A stretch of 64,000 bases of DNA, taken from Comamonas odontotermitis (lineage in GTDB: Bacteria; Pseudomonadota; Gammaproteobacteria; Burkholderiales; Burkholderiaceae_C). This document shows positions 18,354-27,938 of this stretch, piece by piece. The position numbers and the translations under genes are program-made. Each line of letters starts with the position of its first letter. Position 1 is the stretch's first letter. Location of the stretch: the NCBI RefSeq assembly GCF_020080045.1, contig NZ_CP083451.1, forward strand, positions 3,459,001-3,523,000. Direction: 5' to 3'. The notes beneath the pieces are model-generated. The model was not told the DNA's origin. It saw only the letters and a list, made by a program, of their open reading frames with translations, and searched no databases.

Positions 18354-19361
18354 ATGAAAAGCTCCGAGCGCAGTTTTGCGCGCCGTATCGACCTGACCTC
18401 GCTCCAGCTGTTTGTGGCCGTGTGCGAGCTAGGCAGCATCGGCCGCGCGGCGGAGCGCGAGTTCATTGCTGCATCGGCTGTCAGCAAGCGCCTGTCGGAC
18501 CTCGAAACCGCGGTCGACACCCAGCTGCTTTACCGCCACAGCCGTGGCGTGACCTTGACACCTGCGGGCGAGAGCTTGCTGCACCACGCCCGCAATGTGT
18601 TGTTCGGGCTGGAGCGCATGCAGGGAGAGCTGTCGGAGTACGCCGATGGCGTGCGCGGCCATGTGCGCGTGCATGCCAATATCTCGGCCATCGTGCAGTT
18701 TCTGCCCGAGGATCTGGGCAGCTTTGCGCGCGAGCACAGCCAGATCAAGATTGACCTGCAGGAGCACCTGAGCGCCGACGTGGTCCAAGCCGTGCATGAA
18801 GGCACGGCAGACCTTGGCATCTGCAACCCGGACGCCGTGCAGGGCGCGGCCGAAATGGAGCTGCAGTCACGCCCCTACCGGTCTGACCACCTGATGCTGG
18901 TGGTGCCGCTCTCGCACGCGCTGGCCAAGCGCGACGCAATCAGCTTTGAAGAAGCACTGGAATGGGACATTGTCGGCCTGCAATCGGGCAGCAGCATCAG
19001 CCAGGCCATGCGCTCGGCATCGGCCCAGTTGCGCCGCCCGCTGCGCCAGCGCATCCAGGTAACGAGCCTGGACGCCATGTGCCGCATGATCGACAACGGT
19101 CTGGGCGTCGGTCTGGTGCCCGACCGGGCCTTCACTCTGATGCACGGCGTGGGCAACCTGCGCGGCATCCAGCTGACCGACGACTGGGCACACCGCGAGC
19201 TGCGCCTGATGGCACGCGATTTTGATGCCCTCCCCGTGACCGCACGCCTGCTGGTCGAGCACCTGAGCCCCCGGCTTGTCGCCGACGCGCTTGCGCCCGG
19301 TGACGATGCCGCCCATACAATCCGCGCCCTGCAACCGTCCATAGGACTTGGCGCGCTATAA
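18354..19361 (+). CDS. LysR-family regulator next to leuC
   Basis: A 335-aa LysR protein. The helix-turn-helix is in LQLFVAVCELGSIGRAAEREFIAASAVSKRLSDLETAVDTQLLYRH; the effector domain starts at GHVRVHANISAIVQFLPEDL. It lies 46 bases before leuC in the same direction. That placement makes it a candidate regulator of leucine synthesis, although co-directional placement is not proof. The ligand cannot be read from the sequence. Confidence 0.85.
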   Translation: MKSSERSFARRIDLTSLQLFVAVCELGSIGRAAEREFIAASAVSKRLSDLETAVDTQLLYRHSRGVTLTPAGESLLHHARNVLFGLERMQGELSEYADGVRGHVRVHANISAIVQFLPEDLGSFAREHSQIKIDLQEHLSADVVQAVHEGTADLGICNPDAVQGAAEMELQSRPYRSDHLMLVVPLSHALAKRDAISFEEALEWDIVGLQSGSSISQAMRSASAQLRRPLRQRIQVTSLDAMCRMIDNGLGVGLVPDRAFTLMHGVGNLRGIQLTDDWAHRELRLMARDFDALPVTARLLVEHLSPRLVADALAPGDDAAHTIRALQPSIGLGAL

Positions 19362-19407
19362 ATTTTGAAATTCCCCCATTACAAACACTTGACCGAAAGA
19401 GACCACG

Positions 19408-20832
19408 ATGACCGGACGCACCCTCTACGACAAGATTTTTGACGAGCACGCCATCCACACCGAGGAAGATGGCACCACCATCCTCTATATTGACCGCCAT
19501 CTGGTGCACGAAGTGACCAGCCCGCAGGCCTTCGAAGGCCTGCGCATGGCCGGCCGCAAGCTGTGGCGCGTGAGCTCCGTGGTGGCTACTGCCGACCACA
19601 ACACGCCCACCACCGGCTGGGAACGCGGCTATGACGGCATTGAAGACCCGATCAGCAAGGAGCAGATCACCACGCTGAACGACAACATCGGCGAATTCGG
19701 CGCTGCCGCGTTCTTCCCCTTCATGGACAAGGGCCAGGGCATCGTCCACGTGATGGGCCCCGAGCAAGGCGCCACCCTGCCCGGCATGACCGTGGTCTGC
19801 GGCGACAGCCATACCAGCACGCATGGCGCATTCGGTGCACTGGCGCACGGCATCGGCACCAGCGAAGTCGAGCACGTGATGGCCACGCAGACCCTGCTGG
19901 CCAAGAAAGCCAAGAACATGCTGATCAAGGTGGACGGCAAGGTGGCACCGGGCGTTACCGCCAAGGACATCGTGCTCGCCATCATCGGCAAGATCGGCAC
20001 AGCAGGCGGCACGGGCTACACGATCGAGTTTGCAGGCTCCGCCATCCGCGACCTGTCCATCGAGGGCCGCATGACGGTGTGCAACATGGCCATCGAAGGG
20101 GGCGCACGCGCCGGCCTCGTGGCCGTGGATGACAAGACCATTGAATACGTCAAAGGCCGCCCGCTCGCCCCGACCGGCGTGGAATGGGATCAGGCCGTGG
20201 CGTATTGGAAGACCTTGCACTCCGACACCGATGCCAAGTTCGACACCGTCGTCACCCTGCGCGCCGAAGACATCGTGCCGCAGGTCACTTGGGGAACCAG
20301 CCCCGAGATGGTGCTGGGTGTGGACGCCATCGTGCCCGATCCTGACAAGGAAAAGGATCCGAACAAGCGTGGCGCCATTGAACGCGCGCTCACCTATATG
20401 AATCTGGAACCCGGCAAGCCGATCAACGACATCTTTGTCGACAAGGTGTTCATCGGCAGCTGCACCAACAGCCGCATCGAGGACATGCGCGAAGCAGCCG
20501 CCGTCGTCAAGAAACTGGGCCAGAAAGTGGCCAAGAACGTGAAGCTGGCCATGGTGGTGCCCGGCTCTGGCCTGGTGAAGGCGCAGGCCGAAGCCGAAGG
20601 CCTGGACAAGATCTTCACCGCCGCAGGCTTTGAGTGGCGCGAGCCCGGCTGCAGCATGTGCCTGGCCATGAACGCCGACCGGCTGGAGCCCGGTGAGCGC
20701 TGCGCATCCACCAGCAACCGCAACTTCGAAGGCCGCCAGGGCGCCGGTGGCCGCACCCACCTCGTCAGCCCCGCCATGGCCGCTGCCGCTGCAGTACACG
20801 GCCACTTTGTAGATATCCGCCGTTTTGCCTGA
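19408..20832 (+). CDS. leuC: 3-isopropylmalate dehydratase large subunit
   Basis: A 474-aa aconitase-family protein with the 4Fe-4S cluster cysteines visible in [17 protein letters not shown] and [22 protein letters not shown], and [30 protein letters not shown] in the substrate region. With LeuD it converts 2-isopropylmalate to 3-isopropylmalate in leucine synthesis. It starts the run leuC, entericidin gene, leuD, leuB, with a 46-base gap from lysR. Confidence 0.98.
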   Translation: MTGRTLYDKIFDEHAIHTEEDGTTILYIDRHLVHEVTSPQAFEGLRMAGRKLWRVSSVVATADHNTPTTGWERGYDGIEDPISKEQITTLNDNIGEFGAAAFFPFMDKGQGIVHVMGPEQGATLPGMTVVCGDSHTSTHGAFGALAHGIGTSEVEHVMATQTLLAKKAKNMLIKVDGKVAPGVTAKDIVLAIIGKIGTAGGTGYTIEFAGSAIRDLSIEGRMTVCNMAIEGGARAGLVAVDDKTIEYVKGRPLAPTGVEWDQAVAYWKTLHSDTDAKFDTVVTLRAEDIVPQVTWGTSPEMVLGVDAIVPDPDKEKDPNKRGAIERALTYMNLEPGKPINDIFVDKVFIGSCTNSRIEDMREAAAVVKKLGQKVAKNVKLAMVVPGSGLVKAQAEAEGLDKIFTAAGFEWREPGCSMCLAMNADRLEPGERCASTSNRNFEGRQGAGGRTHLVSPAMAAAAAVHGHFVDIRRFA

Positions 20833-20849
20833 TCCAAGGAGCTATTGCG

Positions 20850-20975
20850 ATGAAAACCCGTTTTGCATTCGTCACCATCGCGCTCGCCGCGCTGCTATCG
20901 GGCTGCAACACCGTCCATGGCATTGGCCAGGATGTGCAGGGCGCGGGCAACGCGATCTCGCGCGCAGCGCGCTAA
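20850..20975 (+). CDS. Entericidin A/B family small lipoprotein
   Basis: A 41-aa peptide starting at ATG 20850 with AAGGAG about 9 bases upstream. It has a signal helix, a lipobox LLSGC (cysteine 19) and the short family tail NTVHGIGQDVQGAGNAISRA. Entericidins are tiny outer-membrane lipoproteins, in E. coli described as a toxin/antidote pair; single copies such as this one are widespread and of unclear role. It sits between leuC and leuD, a placement I recall from other Comamonadaceae. Confidence 0.88.
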   Translation: MKTRFAFVTIALAALLSGCNTVHGIGQDVQGAGNAISRAAR

Positions 20976-21035
20976 AACTATCAAATATGTAGCTGTCAGC
21001 GCTTGGTACATGAGCGCTGATGGCCAAAAAGGGCT
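20973..21035. repeat. Dispersed Comamonadaceae-type intergenic repeat, copy B
   Basis: AAAACTATCAAATATGTAGC, then CAGCGCTTGG, a short spacer, GAGCGCTGATGGCC. This is the most typical copy of the family in the window: an AT-rich head and paired AGCGCT motifs. It covers the upstream extension of the leuD frame. Confidence 0.6.
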
Positions 21036-21040
21036 TCAAC

Positions 21041-21703
21041 ATGCAAAAATTCACCATCCACAAAGGCCTCGTGGCGCCCATGGACCGCGAGAACGTCGAT
21101 ACCGACGCCATCATTCCCAAGCAGTTCCTCAAGTCCATCAAGAAGACCGGCTTTGGTGTGAACGCGTTTGACGAATGGCGCTACCTGGACCAGCCCGGCC
21201 AACCCGGCGTGCCTGAAAGCGCCCGCAAGCCCAACCCCGACTTTGTGCTCAACCAGCCACGCTACAAGGGCGCCAGCGTGCTGATCGCGCGCAAGAACTT
21301 TGGCTGCGGATCGAGCCGCGAACACGCACCCTGGGCATTGGACCAATTCGGCTTCCGCGCCATCCTGGCTCCCAGCTTTGCCGACATCTTCTTCAACAAC
21401 TGCTTCAAGAACGGCCTGCTGCCCATCGTGCTGCCAGAGTCCACCATCGACCAGCTGTTCCACGAGGTGCAGGCCTTCCCCGGCTATGAGCTGACCATTG
21501 ACCTGGAGCGCCAGGTAATCGTGCGCCCGCAGGGAGAGGAAATCCCATTCGACGTGATCGCCTTCCGCAAGTACTGCCTGCTCAATGGGTTTGACGACAT
21601 TGGCCTCACCCTGCGCCAGAAAGACAAGATCCAGGCCTTCGAAGCCAACCGCCTGGCCACCAAGCCCTGGCTGGCGCACAGCCTCGTGCAGGCCAAGGCC
21701 TGA
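21041..21703 (+). CDS. leuD: 3-isopropylmalate dehydratase small subunit
   Basis: A 220-aa protein beginning [18 protein letters not shown] with the family signature [15 protein letters not shown] and [20 protein letters not shown]. It forms the swivelling domain of the isomerase with LeuC. An in-frame ATG at 21020 would add seven residues, but these codons fall in the dispersed repeat, so 21041 is preferred. Confidence 0.97.
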   Translation: MQKFTIHKGLVAPMDRENVDTDAIIPKQFLKSIKKTGFGVNAFDEWRYLDQPGQPGVPESARKPNPDFVLNQPRYKGASVLIARKNFGCGSSREHAPWALDQFGFRAILAPSFADIFFNNCFKNGLLPIVLPESTIDQLFHEVQAFPGYELTIDLERQVIVRPQGEEIPFDVIAFRKYCLLNGFDDIGLTLRQKDKIQAFEANRLATKPWLAHSLVQAKA

Positions 21704-21739
21704 ATACCGGGCCGCGCCCACCACCCCCAAAAAACCCAT

Positions 21740-21783
21740 CTAGCGCTTGATGGTCAAGCGCAACCAGCTATCAATAAGTGAGT
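21740..21783. repeat. Dispersed repeat, copy C
   Basis: TAGCGCTTGATGGTCAAGCGC is a palindrome with 8-bp arms, followed by CCAGCTATCAATAAG. It fills the leuD-leuB gap. Confidence 0.55.
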
Positions 21784-21788
21784 CAATT

Positions 21789-22856
<1,068 letters not shown>

Positions 22857-22889
22857 GACGCCAGCGCCATCACCATAGGCAAGGCGAGC

Positions 22890-22920
22890 AAGGGCAGGGA
22901 TTCTCCCCTGCCCTTTTTCA
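22890..22920 (+). terminator. Terminator of the leu operon
   Basis: AGGGCAGGG and CCCCTGCCCT form a stem with a small loop, followed by five T. Confidence 0.8.
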
Positions 22921-23013
22921 TTGTTGCGCCAGTTTGGAAGCCTTTGTTTGATCGGAACAACGGTCTATTCAAACGATGCAGAACTGATTTCGTCGATTTG
23001 ACGATATTTTTTA

Positions 23014-23046
23014 TAAATTTACGACGTAATTTATACTTTTTATACA
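23014..23046 (+). promoter_or_regulatory. Candidate promoter of the asd leader transcript
   Basis: TTTACG, a 17-base spacer, then TATACA (23041-23046). Each box matches its consensus at 4 of 6 positions. The area is very AT-rich. TAGAAT at 23120-23125 is an alternative -10. Confidence 0.35.
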
Positions 23047-23089
23047 TATCGCCATTCGCTTCGATGCGTCAACACTTAAAAAGTATAAA
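23030..23089. repeat. 13-bp perfect inverted repeat, AT-rich
   Basis: TTTATACTTTTTA (23030-23042) and TAAAAAGTATAAA (23077-23089) are exact reverse complements separated by 34 bases. They overlap the candidate -10 and could be an operator pair or a stem. Confidence 0.6.
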
Positions 23090-23135
23090 AAATGCGTGCG
23101 CCGCAGCAAATTTTGGCGCTAGAATAGCTTCCACT

Positions 23136-23240
23136 ATGTTTGCGCACCGCCCTGTTTCTTGGCTGAACACCATCTCCGCTATTGCAGCGGGTATGGCTGC
23201 GCGCGCAAGCATTTCCAAAACCACGACGATTACCGGCTGA
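23136..23240 (+). CDS. Candidate 34-aa threonine-rich leader peptide
   Basis: A short frame ends ISKTTTITG followed by TGA, i.e. the codons ACC ACG ACG ATT ACC just before the stop. The Thr/Ile cluster resembles the thr operon leader peptide of enterics. The gene downstream, asd, makes the precursor of threonine, methionine and lysine. No good ribosome site is seen before ATG 23136; ATG 23193 is a shorter option. Confidence 0.4.
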   Translation: MFAHRPVSWLNTISAIAAGMAARASISKTTTITG

Positions 23241-23314
23241 TCCAGCCTGGTTCGTCGTGCGCCTCCCACTGGCCAGACGAGCCAGGCAAATCAGCCCCGT
23301 GGCACAATTTTTTT
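23222..23314 (+). promoter_or_regulatory. Candidate transcription attenuator of asd
   Basis: Three alternative pairings are visible. Segment 1 CACGACGA (23222-23229), overlapping the Thr codons, pairs with TCGTCGTG (23252-23259), with GGCTG/CAGCC inside the same hairpin. Segment 2 GCCTGGTTCGTC (23245-23256) can instead pair with segment 3 GACGAGCCAGGC (23276-23287). Segment 3 can also form a weaker bulged hairpin with GCC and TGGC at 23294-23303, followed after ACAA by seven T (23308-23314). This is the 1:2 / 2:3 / 3:4 logic of amino-acid attenuators; the terminator arm is the weakest part. Confidence 0.45.
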
Positions 23315-23332
23315 GGCACACAAGGGCGTTAT

Positions 23333-24445
23333 ATGAGCAAGCAATTGGTAGGTTTGGTGGGCTGGCGCGGCATGGTCGGCTCCGTGTTGATGGATCGCAT
23401 GCAGGCCGAGGGCGACTTCGAACTGATCGAGCCGGTGTTCTTCTCCACATCCAACGCGGGCGGCAAGGCCCCTGCCATGGCTGCGGTGCATACCCAGCTC
23501 AAGGATGCGAACGATATCGCCGAGCTGGCCAAGTGCGACATCATCATCACCTGCCAGGGCGGCGATTACACCAAGGACGTCTTCCCCAAGATCCGTGCCG
23601 CAGGCTGGAATGGCCACTGGATCGACGCCGCTTCCTCGCTGCGGATGGAGGGCGATGCCGTCATCGTGCTCGACCCTGTCAATGACGATCTGATCAAGCA
23701 AAAGCTCGCCGCCGGCGGCAAGAACTGGATTGGCGGCAACTGCACCAACTCCATCCTGCTGATGGGCCTGGGCGGACTGTTCAAGGCGGGTCTGGTGGAG
23801 TGGGTCTCTTCCATGACCTACCAGGCAGCATCGGGCGGTGGCGCCAACCATATGCGCGAACTGCTCAAGGGCATGGGTGTGGTGCACGCCGCCGTGGCGG
23901 ACGAGCTGGCAACGCCTGCATCTGCCATCCTCGATATCGACCGCAAGGTCGCTGCCACCATCCGCGAAGACGTGCCGACCGAATTCTTTGGCGCTCCACT
24001 GGCTGGCGGCCTGATCCCCTGGATCGACGCCCAACTGGACAATGGCCAATCCAAGGAAGAATGGAAGGGCCAGGCCGAGGTCAACAAGATCCTCGGCACG
24101 GCAAGCCCCATTCCTGTTGACGGTCTGTGCGTGCGCATTGGCGCGATGCGCTGCCACTCGCTGGCACTGACCCTGAAACTCAAGAAGGACTTGCCCCTGG
24201 CCGAGATCGAAGCCCTGATCAAGAGCGGCAACCCCTGGGTCAAGTTCGTGGCCAACGAGCGCGCACTCACGGTCAAGGAGCTGACTCCAGCGGCCGTCAC
24301 CGGTGGCCTCGAAGTGGCCGTGGGCCGCGTACGCAAGCTCAACATGGGCCCAGAGTACGTATCAGCCTTCGTGATCGGCGACCAACTGCTGTGGGGCGCT
24401 GCCGAGCCGCTGCGCCGCATGCTGCGTATCCTGCTGGGCAAGTGA
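23333..24445 (+). CDS. asd: Aspartate-semialdehyde dehydrogenase
   Basis: A 370-aa enzyme of the gammaproteobacterial-type Asd group. It has [18 protein letters not shown] at the NADP site, the active cysteine in [35 protein letters not shown], and the catalytic histidine region [16 protein letters not shown]. It reduces aspartyl phosphate to aspartate semialdehyde, the branch point for lysine, methionine and threonine. The start ATG 23333 is preceded by AAGGGC. It lies behind a threonine-rich leader. Confidence 0.97.
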   Translation: MSKQLVGLVGWRGMVGSVLMDRMQAEGDFELIEPVFFSTSNAGGKAPAMAAVHTQLKDANDIAELAKCDIIITCQGGDYTKDVFPKIRAAGWNGHWIDAASSLRMEGDAVIVLDPVNDDLIKQKLAAGGKNWIGGNCTNSILLMGLGGLFKAGLVEWVSSMTYQAASGGGANHMRELLKGMGVVHAAVADELATPASAILDIDRKVAATIREDVPTEFFGAPLAGGLIPWIDAQLDNGQSKEEWKGQAEVNKILGTASPIPVDGLCVRIGAMRCHSLALTLKLKKDLPLAEIEALIKSGNPWVKFVANERALTVKELTPAAVTGGLEVAVGRVRKLNMGPEYVSAFVIGDQLLWGAAEPLRRMLRILLGK

Positions 24446-24480
24446 TCGCACTTCCCTGATTCTTCGGCCCCCGATACAGC

Positions 24481-24525
24481 ACACCCTTTTGGCGCCCTTC
24501 AGCGCCAAAAAGGGTGTTTTTTCTT
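24481..24525 (+). terminator. Terminator after asd
   Basis: ACACCCTTTTGGCGC pairs with GCGCCAAAAAGGGTGT over a six-base loop and is followed by six T. It is a very strong stem. Confidence 0.9.
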
Positions 24526-24731
24526 GCCTCAGGCCAATTTTCAGCATCCCCTTGGCGAAGGACAGATGCTGGCAAAGTTGTGCCTGAACAACATTATGAG
24601 TTGTGGAAATTTATGAGAATCCGTTTATCAGTACACAACCGCATTCGTTAACTTGTCACTCCAACACATTACTGGTAAGGTACTTTTTACTGATAATTAC
24701 CAATTTTCGCGTCTGGGGGGAGGGATTCGGC

Positions 24732-27557
24732 ATGAGTACAAAAGCAACCCCGTGCGCTTTCATAAATCAATCAAGTAGCACTATGCATCGCTGGAAAATC
24801 ACTGCACTGGCCGCGGCCGTGGCCGCCATCGGCCTGTATTCGGGAGAAGCATCGGCTTTGGCACTGGGTAAGATCAATGTGAAGTCGGCTCTGGGCGAGC
24901 CCTTGCGCGCCGAGATCGAAGTCCAACAGATCACGCCGGCTGAAGCCGAGACCTTGCAGGTCAAAACCGCCTCCTCCTCCGTCTTCCGTGCCCAAGGCAT
25001 GGATTACACGGGCACTGCCAGCAGCGTGAAAGCGCAATTGCAGCGCCGCGCCAATGGCACGGCTGTCATCGTTCTGTCTACCCAACGGGCCGTGAATGAT
25101 CCGTTTGTCGACTACGTGATTGATGCCAACTGGAACTCCGGGCAGGTGGTGCGCAGCTACACCATGCTGTTCGACCCTCCCAATCTGAAGAAGGCCGAAG
25201 CAGCCGTCACCACCGCTCCGCAGATCACCAGCGATGCAGCGCCAGCCCCTGTTGCACGCCCTGCGCCTCCGGTGCGCGTGATCGAAGAACCACTGACCTC
25301 GGCAGACAGCACGCCTGCACCTAGCACCGGCAGCAGCAAGGCTAAATCCAGCTCCCGCGCCAACATTCCAGCCACGGCATCCAACCAGTCGGGCAGCGGT
25401 GATTCCGTTCTGGTGCAGCGTGGCGATACGGCAGGCCGTATTGCTGCCATGAACAAGCCATCCGGCGTATCGCTCGACCAGATGCTGATCGCCGTGATGC
25501 AGGCCAATCCGCATGCCTTCATTGGCGGCAACGTCAATCGCATGAAGTCCGGCGTGACGCTGAATATGCCAAGCGCCGAGCAGGCACGCTCCGTATCGGC
25601 CAGCAAGGCACGCCAGATGGTGGCAGCCCAGAGCCGCGACTTCAACAACTACCGCCACCAACTGGCCTCCAAGGCAGCGCCTGCCAATGTGGCAAGCGAC
25701 ACGCGCTCCGCCAGTGGCAAGGTAGAGGCCTCTGTCGACGACAAGAAGAGCAGCAATGTCGCACCAGATCAGCTCAAGCTCACCAAGGAAGCAGGCGTCA
25801 AGGGCAAGAAGTCGGCCGAAGCCAGCGTAGCCAAGGCCCAGGAGGCCAACGCTACACAAGAGCGCAAGTCCGAGCTGGACAAGAACCTGGAAGAGCTCAA
25901 CAAGATCAAGGAGGCTGCTGCCAATAAGGCCACGGTGGTCGCGTCAACGGCAGCGCCCGCAGCCGCTCCAGCCCCGGCAGCAGTGGACAAACCTGCAGAC
26001 AAGGCCCCTGGCATTGCCGTCACGGCGCCTGTGACCGCAGCAGCGACCTCCCCGGTGCCAGCGCCAGCAGTGACGGCGCCAGCCCCTGCGCCTACACCCG
26101 CCCCGGCACCCGCAGAAGCCGCTGCGTCGCCAGCTCCCGCAGCGGAAGCACCTGCGGTCGCTCCTCCACCTCCGCCAGCTCCCAAGCCGGCACCCGTTCC
26201 ACCTCCCGCACCCGTCGAAGAGCCCAGCTTTGTTGACGACCTGATGGAGAATCCGCTACTGCCAGCGGCGGGCGGCTTGGCCGTGATCGCTTTGCTGGGC
26301 GGCCTGTGGTACCGTAACAAGAAGCGCAAGGAAGCGGCGGCTGGCGTTTCGGACTCGGTCATGGAAAGCAGCCTGTCGCAAGATTCCTTCTTCGGCGCCA
26401 GCGGCGGTCAGCACATCGACACGTCAGTCAGCGCCATGACGACGGGTGCATCCTCGCTGGCCTATACCCCCAGCCAACTGGATGCAGGCGATGTGGATCC
26501 GGTTGCCGAAGCCGATGTCTATCTGGCGTATGGCCGGGACCTGCAGGCAGAAGAAATCCTGAAAGAAGCACTGCGCACCAATCCCACGCGTAGCGCCCTG
26601 CATGCCAAGCTGGCAGAAATCTATGCCAAGCGCAAAGACCGCCTGGCACTCGAGAGCATCGCCAAGGAAGCGCGCCAGCTCACCAACGGCTCCGGCCCTG
26701 AGTGGCTGCGCATTGCTGCGCTGGGCCAGGAACTGGATCCGGCCAATGCGCTGTACCAGAACACCGCTGCAACCGTGCCACCCGTGGATGTCATGTCCGC
26801 TGCTGCGGTAGCGGCAGCCGCCGAAGCGGCACGCGCACAGCCTCTGGCCTTTGAAAACACGCAACCACCAAGTGCCGTCAATCGCAGCCAGAACGACACC
26901 CCCAGTGACTTTGGCCCGATTTCCGGTCTGGACTTTGCCATGAGCAGCCAGCTGACGGAAGCACCTGATGCGGCACCCGCATTCTCGGCGCCTCCTGCGA
27001 GCCCTGCGGCAGCTCTCGCAACCGGTGCCGCGGCGTTAGGTGCAGGCCTTGCCGCTTCTGCCGCCAGCCATCCTGCATCTGCACCGGCAGCCCCTGCGGC
27101 AACGATGGACGATTTTGATCGCCAGCTTGCAGAAGCCTTGAACATTCCTTCGGAACTCTCGCCCACGCCTTCCGCGCTGAGCGTACAAGGTCTGGAGACA
27201 CAGCCTGGTGCGCTCGATTTCAAGATGAGCGATTTCGATACACCCAGCACCGCGCAGTTGCCGATCACCGACGCAACCACGCGCAGCATGGATTTCGACA
27301 TGACGTCGCTGTCCGTGCTGGATCTTCCCCTCAATGGCGAACCCGAACGCACCCACCCCGCCTCATTGGCAGAGGACGTGCAAGGCCTGGAGATGGATGA
27401 CAGCGATCCGCTGACGACCAAGCTGACCCTGGCCCAGGAGTTTCTTGCCATTGGCGACAAGGAAGGCGCGCGCTCGCTGGCGCAGGAGGTTCTTTCCGAA
27501 TCCACCAGCCCGACCATCAAGGCACAGGCTCAGCGCCTGGTTGACCAGAGCCGCTGA
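24732..27557 (+). CDS. fimV: FimV-like pilus assembly / polarity protein
   Basis: A 941-aa protein. After the signal peptide (cleavage after SALA) comes the FimV N-terminal domain, LGKINVKSALGEPLRAEIEVQQI, then a LysM-like peptidoglycan-binding segment (about 224-290, VQRGDTAGRIAAMNKPSGVSL), a Lys/Glu helical part, a long Pro/Ala linker, one membrane helix near 510 (AAGGLAVIALLGGLWY), and a cytoplasmic part with TPR-like repeats (AEADVYLAYGRDLQAEEILKEAL) and the conserved C terminus (LTTKLTLAQEFLAIGDKEGARSLAQEVL). FimV organises type IV pili and polar signalling in Pseudomonas. I chose ATG 24732 because GGGGGAGGG lies 6-7 bases upstream; ATG 24783 has none. Confidence 0.9.
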   Translation: MSTKATPCAFINQSSSTMHRWKITALAAAVAAIGLYSGEASALALGKINVKSALGEPLRAEIEVQQITPAEAETLQVKTASSSVFRAQGMDYTGTASSVKAQLQRRANGTAVIVLSTQRAVNDPFVDYVIDANWNSGQVVRSYTMLFDPPNLKKAEAAVTTAPQITSDAAPAPVARPAPPVRVIEEPLTSADSTPAPSTGSSKAKSSSRANIPATASNQSGSGDSVLVQRGDTAGRIAAMNKPSGVSLDQMLIAVMQANPHAFIGGNVNRMKSGVTLNMPSAEQARSVSASKARQMVAAQSRDFNNYRHQLASKAAPANVASDTRSASGKVEASVDDKKSSNVAPDQLKLTKEAGVKGKKSAEASVAKAQEANATQERKSELDKNLEELNKIKEAAANKATVVASTAAPAAAPAPAAVDKPADKAPGIAVTAPVTAAATSPVPAPAVTAPAPAPTPAPAPAEAAASPAPAAEAPAVAPPPPPAPKPAPVPPPAPVEEPSFVDDLMENPLLPAAGGLAVIALLGGLWYRNKKRKEAAAGVSDSVMESSLSQDSFFGASGGQHIDTSVSAMTTGASSLAYTPSQLDAGDVDPVAEADVYLAYGRDLQAEEILKEALRTNPTRSALHAKLAEIYAKRKDRLALESIAKEARQLTNGSGPEWLRIAALGQELDPANALYQNTAATVPPVDVMSAAAVAAAAEAARAQPLAFENTQPPSAVNRSQNDTPSDFGPISGLDFAMSSQLTEAPDAAPAFSAPPASPAAALATGAAALGAGLAASAASHPASAPAAPAATMDDFDRQLAEALNIPSELSPTPSALSVQGLETQPGALDFKMSDFDTPSTAQLPITDATTRSMDFDMTSLSVLDLPLNGEPERTHPASLAEDVQGLEMDDSDPLTTKLTLAQEFLAIGDKEGARSLAQEVLSESTSPTIKAQAQRLVDQSR

Positions 27558-27592
27558 TGGAAACGGCCCCGCAGGGGCCGCCATATTTGACG

Positions 27593-27623
27593 AAAGCCAG
27601 TCTGTCACCAGACTGGCTTTTTC
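27593..27623 (+). terminator. Terminator after fimV
   Basis: AAAGCCAGTCTG and CAGACTGGCTTT form a 12-bp stem with a four-base loop and a T tail. Confidence 0.9.
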
Positions 27624-27707
27624 ACATGGCAGCCTCGCCGCCTTTTGTTCCATTTGGCATCGATTACCAAAACATTGAAGAAATTACATGCTACAATACG
27701 CAGCTTA

Positions 27708-27784
27708 GCGGCTGTAGCTCAGCTGGATAGAGTACTTGGCTACGAACCAAGGGGTCGTGGGTTCGATTCCTGCCAGCCGCACCA
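27708..27784 (+). tRNA. tRNA-Arg (anticodon ACG)
   Basis: A 77-base cloverleaf: acceptor GCGGCTG/CAGCCGC, D arm with AGCTCAGCTGGATAGAGT, anticodon stem CTTGG/CCAAG with loop CTACGAA (anticodon ACG), T loop GTTCGATTC, and an encoded CCA end. The ACG anticodon is normally deaminated to ICG by TadA and reads CGU, CGC and CGA. TACAAT at 27692-27697 is a likely -10. Confidence 0.97.
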
Positions 27785-27790
27785 AACGAC

Positions 27791-27823
27791 AAGCCTCAGA
27801 ACAGCAATGTTCTGAGGCTTTTT
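27791..27823 (+). terminator. Terminator after tRNA-Arg
   Basis: AAGCCTCAGAACA pairs with TGTTCTGAGGCTT over GCAA and is followed by TTT. Confidence 0.88.
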
Positions 27824-27861
27824 CGTATTCCCGTCAGTCTCTGCTATACATTTTTGGCCGC

Positions 27862-27894
27862 AAAAAAAAGCCGATGACATCCGCCATCGGCTTT
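27862..27894 (-). terminator. Terminator of degQ
   Basis: Read on the minus strand, AAAGCCGATGG and CATCGGCTTT form a stem followed by eight T. Confidence 0.85.
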
Positions 27895-27938
27895 GCCGGA
27901 GAGACGGGCCACACGCCCGCCCCACCTTAGTCTTCGCC

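Larger units (their letters stand above)
22857..23332. other. Intergenic region between leuB and asd
   Basis: It holds the leuB terminator, an AT-rich promoter area with a long inverted repeat (23030-23089), a short leader frame (23136-23240) and an attenuator-like structure. No larger gene is convincing: the 98-codon open frame from 22944 crosses the AT-rich promoter area. Confidence 0.6.

Noticed and set aside
19132..20805. 557-codon frame antisense to lysR and leuC
   Set aside because: It crosses a gene boundary and lacks family features.
22944..23240. 98-codon frame upstream of asd as a full protein
   Set aside because: Its first two thirds lie in AT-rich promoter-like DNA; only the end (from 23136) looks meaningful as a leader.
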